From Martinezella tropici (GTDB taxonomy: Bacteria; Pseudomonadota; Alphaproteobacteria; Rhizobiales; Rhizobiaceae): 64,000 nucleotides of DNA. A program made the position numbers and the translations under genes. Under the pieces are notes generated by a model. It saw only the letters and a list, made by a program, of their open reading frames with translations, ran no database searches and was not told where the DNA came from. Below are positions 61,825-64,000 of this stretch, one piece after another. The stretch covers positions 91,371 through 155,370 of the forward strand of contig JUHI01000016.1 in the NCBI GenBank assembly GCA_000799755.1, given 5' to 3'. Each line of letters begins with the position of its first letter. The first letter of the stretch is position 1.

Positions 61825-63228
61825 TCAGAAGAAGGACGCGGCCATTTCCGGCGGCCCTTGCAGTGCATGGGCCATAAAATTCAGCGCACCCTTCAAGGCG
61901 TCGCGACCGATCGGACCGCCGAGGCAAACGCGCACCGCTTCGGGTGCCGTGCCCTCCACCGTGAAAGCATCACTTGCGACAACGCCTATGCCCGCATCGC
62001 GCATATGGCTGCTGAAGATAGCGCGCGTCCAGCCGCCGCCGAGCGGTAGCCAGATATTGAAGCTGATAGGATCGGCCCTGTAGCTGCCGGCCGGCAAGAT
62101 GTCTGCGACCATCTCCTGACGGGCGGCAGCCTCGGTGCGAATGAAACGCAGAATGCCGTCGGCGGTGCCATCCTCGATCCAGCGTGTCGCGAGCGCCATG
62201 TTGAGTGGCGACGCCATGACGCTACTGCTGCGCATCGCACTCACGAAGGGCCATATCGACTTCGTGTCCGGCGCCACGACAAAGGCGAGGCGCAGACCGG
62301 CTCCGATGCACTTCGCCAATCCGCCGATATGCCAGGTCAGATCCGGCGCGACTGCCGCCATTGGCGGTGGCGCATCCAGCGGAATGAAGCCGTAGGCGTC
62401 ATCCTCGATGATCGGCACGCGATATTTGCGGGCAATGGCGGCGATCGCCTCCCGGCGCTTCTGCGGAATCGTAAGAGTGGTCGGATTCTGCAGCGTCGGA
62501 TTGAGGTAAAGCGCCTTCGGTCGCAGCCGTTCGCAGCTTTCGGCAAAGGCTTCCGACAAAATGCCTTCTTCATCCATGGCGAGGCCTGCGAGATTGAGCC
62601 GAAGCTGCGCCGCGATCGAACGCATGCCGGGATAGGTAATGCTCTCCGAAAGCACGGTTTCACCCGATTTGGCGAGCAGGCCGAAGATCGCCAGCAAGGC
62701 GGGATGCGCGCCGGGAGTTACGAAGATGCGCTCCCGCGCCGGGGAAAGGCCGCGGCGGCTGAGCCATGCACTGGCAGCCTCCTTGTCCATGCCGGTGCCA
62801 CCAAAACCTTGATAGCGCAGCAAGGGGACCAGATCCGCCGCCACCACGGACATGCCTTCCCGCATGCGGGCAAGAAGATCGGGGTCGCTCGGCTCAGGCG
62901 GCAGATTCATCGAAAAATCGATCGCGACAGCACGGCGCGGATCGGGAGCGGCATCGACGATGAAATTGCGGCGCTCCCTTTCCTGCCTGCCCGTCACGAA
63001 AGTCCCGCGCCCGACATGCGAGTCCACCAGACCGCGTTTCTGAGCCTCGACGTAACCGCGCGCCACCGTCGTAAAGTCGATGCCGAGGCGCTTGGCAAGC
63101 GCACGCTGTGGCGGCAACCTGTCGCCGGCGACGAGAACACCGGTGCGCAGATCCATTTCTATCAGGTCTGCTATGGCAATGTAGCGGGGGCTGGAGGAGC
63201 GGCTGAGATCGGGATGCCAGTCTTTCAT
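61825..63228 (-). CDS. MocR-type GntR/aminotransferase-fold regulator
   Basis: A 467-residue protein. The N-terminal winged helix (YIAIADLIEMDLRTGVLVAGDRLPPQRALAKRLGIDFTTVARGYVEAQKRGLV) is followed by a fold-type I aminotransferase domain (LYLNPTLQNPTTLTIPQKRR; IIEDDAYGFIPL). The PLP lysine appears in HIGGLAKCIGAGLRLAF, where the usual SFSK is GLAK. MocR proteins regulate PLP, GABA or taurine genes; its target here is unknown. I chose the ATG at 63226-63228 with GGAG upstream. Confidence 0.85.
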   Translation of the reverse strand: MKDWHPDLSRSSSPRYIAIADLIEMDLRTGVLVAGDRLPPQRALAKRLGIDFTTVARGYVEAQKRGLVDSHVGRGTFVTGRQERERRNFIVDAAPDPRRAVAIDFSMNLPPEPSDPDLLARMREGMSVVAADLVPLLRYQGFGGTGMDKEAASAWLSRRGLSPARERIFVTPGAHPALLAIFGLLAKSGETVLSESITYPGMRSIAAQLRLNLAGLAMDEEGILSEAFAESCERLRPKALYLNPTLQNPTTLTIPQKRREAIAAIARKYRVPIIEDDAYGFIPLDAPPPMAAVAPDLTWHIGGLAKCIGAGLRLAFVVAPDTKSIWPFVSAMRSSSVMASPLNMALATRWIEDGTADGILRFIRTEAAARQEMVADILPAGSYRADPISFNIWLPLGGGWTRAIFSSHMRDAGIGVVASDAFTVEGTAPEAVRVCLGGPIGRDALKGALNFMAHALQGPPEMAASFF

Positions 63229-63566
63229 TTCATGCTCCGCACCGGGACCGGGCCTAAGCTGGGATTGGGACCGGCATTGATCGCATATTGTTGCATACAA
63301 CTCGAATTATGTAGAGGCGCCGGCCCCGGTTTTCATCCCCGGCAAGGCCAAATGTCGCAATATTTTCAATTGATGGATGTTTTGCGCGGACAGTTACTGC
63401 TGCAATTGACGGCATAATGAACTGATTTGATCATCCAGGCAGTCTCAAGCAGCGAAGACCTGCTATGAATGTCCTCCTTGGTTTATCGCGAAATTCGGCA
63501 CGCCGGCTTCAGCTGACGTGCCAATCCTGTGGCAAGGTTCCATTTGGGTCGGGACGGAGGTTTTGT
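63229..63566. other. 338-bp intergenic region, no gene seen
   Basis: Between the MocR-type gene start and the cydX stop. It should carry the MocR promoter (AT-rich stretch near 63280-63315) and the end of the cyd transcript. I see no intrinsic terminator, RNA or plausible ORF. Confidence 0.5.
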
Positions 63567-63692
63567 TCATTTCTCCTGAGCGCGCGCGGCTTTCGCCTTC
63601 GCTTGATCGTCCACGAGTTCGTACCACATGGCATTGAGAACGGCGAACGCCGCCGCGAGGGGGAAGCCGAGAAGCCAGGCAAAGTACCACAT
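63567..63692 (-). CDS. cydX: Cytochrome bd oxidase small subunit CydX
   Basis: A 41-residue protein starting MWYFAWLLGFPLAAAFAVLNAMWYE, the CydX signature (single membrane span, the WYF..WLLG start and a charged tail). CydX stabilises the haem region of cytochrome bd quinol oxidase. AAGGAG lies seven bases before the ATG, 18 bp after the cydB stop, so it is the distal gene of the cydAB operon. Confidence 0.93.
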   Translation of the reverse strand: MWYFAWLLGFPLAAAFAVLNAMWYELVDDQAKAKAARAQEK

Positions 63693-63710
63693 GTAAAATC
63701 TCCTTGAGGA

Positions 63711-64000
63711 TCAGTAGGCGTGACCGCCCTTGTCGTTGACAGTCTCTTCGTCGACCTTGCCCCACAGCACGCGATAGACCCACGCGGTGTAGGCCAGGAC
63801 CATCGGCAGGAAGATGATGGTGACGACCAGCATGATGAACAGCGTCAGATGGCTGGACGAAGCATCCCAGACCGTCAGACTGGAGCGTGGATCAAGCGAT
63901 GACGGCAAGAGGAAGGGAAACATCGACAAGCCAACGGTCGAAATGATGCCGAAAATGGCAAGCTTGCTGAACAGCAGCACCGTGACTTCCCGCCGGCCGA
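63711..64000 (-). CDS. cydB: Cytochrome bd quinol oxidase subunit II, C-terminal part
   Basis: The C-terminal 96 or so codons of CydB; the gene continues beyond the window edge on the minus strand. VGLSMFPFLLPSSLDPRSSLTVWDASSSHLTLFIMLVVTIIFLPMVLAYTAWVYRVLWGKV is the typical CydB end (FPFLLPSS...SLTVWDASSS). The enzyme is a high-affinity oxygen reductase of the inner membrane. cydX follows. Confidence 0.95.
   Translation of the reverse strand, partial: GRREVTVLLFSKLAIFGIISTVGLSMFPFLLPSSLDPRSSLTVWDASSSHLTLFIMLVVTIIFLPMVLAYTAWVYRVLWGKVDEETVNDKGGHAY

Noticed and set aside
1..64000. Mobile element, prophage or CRISPR explanation for the accessory operons
   Set aside because: I saw no transposase, integrase, phage structural gene, direct-repeat array or tRNA attachment site; codon use looks uniform except for one AT-rich stretch near 38.5 kb.

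Overview
The window looks like a chromosome or megaplasmid segment of a Rhizobium/Agrobacterium-group alphaproteobacterium. Evidence is the high GC content, a CCUCCUCCC-looped small RNA of the alpha-r14 (NfeR1) type, a DUF1127 small protein, two copies of a RIME1-like rhizobial intergenic element, and a dense run of ABC-transporter-linked catabolic operons. I recognised no tRNA, rRNA, CRISPR array, insertion sequence or prophage.

Layout. 1-6.7 kb is housekeeping: the tail of an unknown gene, a YghU-type glutathione transferase, the small RNA, a DUF1127 protein, a TPP riboswitch driving thiM-thiE-thiD plus an SDR gene, and uppP. 6.8-21.9 kb is a coherent D-apiose/apioside utilisation locus: a divergent GntR repressor, then a RuBisCO-like decarboxylase (oiaX), DUF1537 kinase (oiaK), apnO, apsD, apnL, dhaK, dhaL, a CUT1 ABC transporter and a cytoplasmic apiosidase-like glycoside hydrolase. 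In order of action: import by the ABC system, intracellular hydrolysis, ApsD oxidation to apionolactone, ApnL hydrolysis to apionate, ApnO to 3-oxo-isoapionate, OiaK phosphorylation, and OiaX decarboxylation to L-erythrulose 1-phosphate. A recurring 12-mer (CTCATCATACCA) precedes oiaX, apnO and the binding-protein gene and is a candidate operator.

22.5-44.2 kb is a quaternary-amine region. It holds an EamA transporter with a LysR regulator, a CdhR-like AraC regulator, and an operon for gamma-butyrobetaine/crotonobetaine/carnitine conversion towards glycine betaine (BKACE, carnitine dehydrogenase-thioesterase fusion, acyl-CoA dehydrogenase, NDP-forming acyl-CoA synthetase, CaiD). A peptide-type ABC transporter follows, then an orphan NRPS-like thioesterase, an Xre-type regulator, a second paralogous binding protein and two esterase-type hydrolases. 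44.3-46.8 kb has an SDR, a cupin and a LysR regulator.

46.8-53.5 kb is a pentitol operon (probably ribitol): binding protein, ATPase and permease, an SDR dehydrogenase and an FGGY kinase, with an AraC regulator. 53.7-61.0 kb is an Opp/Dpp-type transporter operon with a non-canonical DapA-family aldolase and a GntR regulator. 61.2-64 kb holds a DUF983 protein, a MocR-type regulator and the 3' end of a cytochrome bd operon (cydB end, then cydX). A strong hairpin without a U-tract follows the binding-protein gene in three of the transporter operons.
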